DNA of 5,181 nt, taken from Paraprevotella sp. GTDB lineage: Bacteria > Bacteroidota > Bacteroidia > Bacteroidales > Bacteroidaceae. The translations under genes and the position numbers were made by a program. The notes below the pieces were generated by a model that worked only from the letters and a program-made list of their open reading frames with translations, was not told the DNA's origin and made no database searches. Below, piece by piece: positions 5,067 to 5,181 of the stretch. The stretch spans positions 1 through 5,181 of the forward strand of contig JAFOXE010000152.1 in assembly GCA_017425765.1 (NCBI GenBank). The letters run 5' to 3'. Position 1 is the first letter of the stretch. The number at the start of each line of letters is the position of its first letter.

Positions 5067-5181
5067 CTAATATTAAATTGATGAAATCTTTGGCATGTTT
5101 AATGACGACGTTGTATACAGAAGAGATGCTGATGGAAGAATTGTTTACAAGCGATGATAGGTTATCATTGATTAAAAGAGC
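5067..5181. other. Right edge, coding content unresolved
   Basis: The DNA turns AT-rich to the right of about 5061, where the SbcC-like frame meets a stop codon. Three frames are open over much of this 115-base stretch. On the plus strand, ATG 5081 runs off the edge (MKSLACLMTTLYTEEM...). Another plus frame, from just after a TAA at 5074-5076, encodes a 24-residue peptide ending in YRRDADGRIVYKR followed by two stop codons. A minus frame from the edge is also open through the junction. None can be chosen without the neighbouring sequence. The second looks most like the tail of a real protein. Confidence 0.35.

Overview
The window looks like a piece of a Bacteroidales chromosome, probably Prevotella-like. 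The reasons are perfect TAnnTTTG promoter -7 boxes, weak or absent Shine-Dalgarno sequences, and gene families typical of that group: a secreted DUF6055/DUF4859 protein, a short FKBP isomerase, and a GYF_2-CD225 protein near a DUF2752 gene. The assignment comes from recognising families and promoters; no database search was run.

Layout, left to right. (1) 1-1629, minus strand: most of a large secreted protein with a HEIGH zinc-binding motif (DUF6055) and the start of a C-terminal DUF4859 domain. The gene runs off the left edge. (2) 1630-1859: AT-rich, non-coding upstream region. (3) 1860-1903: a perfect 18-bp hairpin terminator. (4) 1917-3508, minus strand: a three-gene membrane cluster. In transcription order it is GYF_2-CD225 ('CCC motif'), an unrecognised three-helix membrane protein, and DUF2752. 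The last two genes overlap by 26 nt. A hairpin and a sigma70-like promoter lie between the first and second genes. (5) 3560-3724: a long nested imperfect palindrome with the architecture of a structured RNA, possibly of the 6S / Bacteroidales-1 type. (6) 3725-4140: mostly non-coding, with a three-copy dyad repeat that looks like operators. (7) 4141-4568, plus strand: a -7 box and a cytoplasmic FKBP-type prolyl isomerase, followed by a hairpin. (8) 4633-5066, minus strand: a terminator and an SbcC-like coiled-coil fragment lacking both ATPase lobes, probably a gene remnant. (9) 5067-5181: the right edge, with no confident gene.

The most interesting part is 1917-3724. A candidate structured RNA lies immediately upstream of a small CD225/DUF2752 membrane gene cluster with no established function. 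The RNA could be an independent transcript on the plus strand or a long regulatory leader of the cluster on the minus strand. The sequence alone does not settle which.
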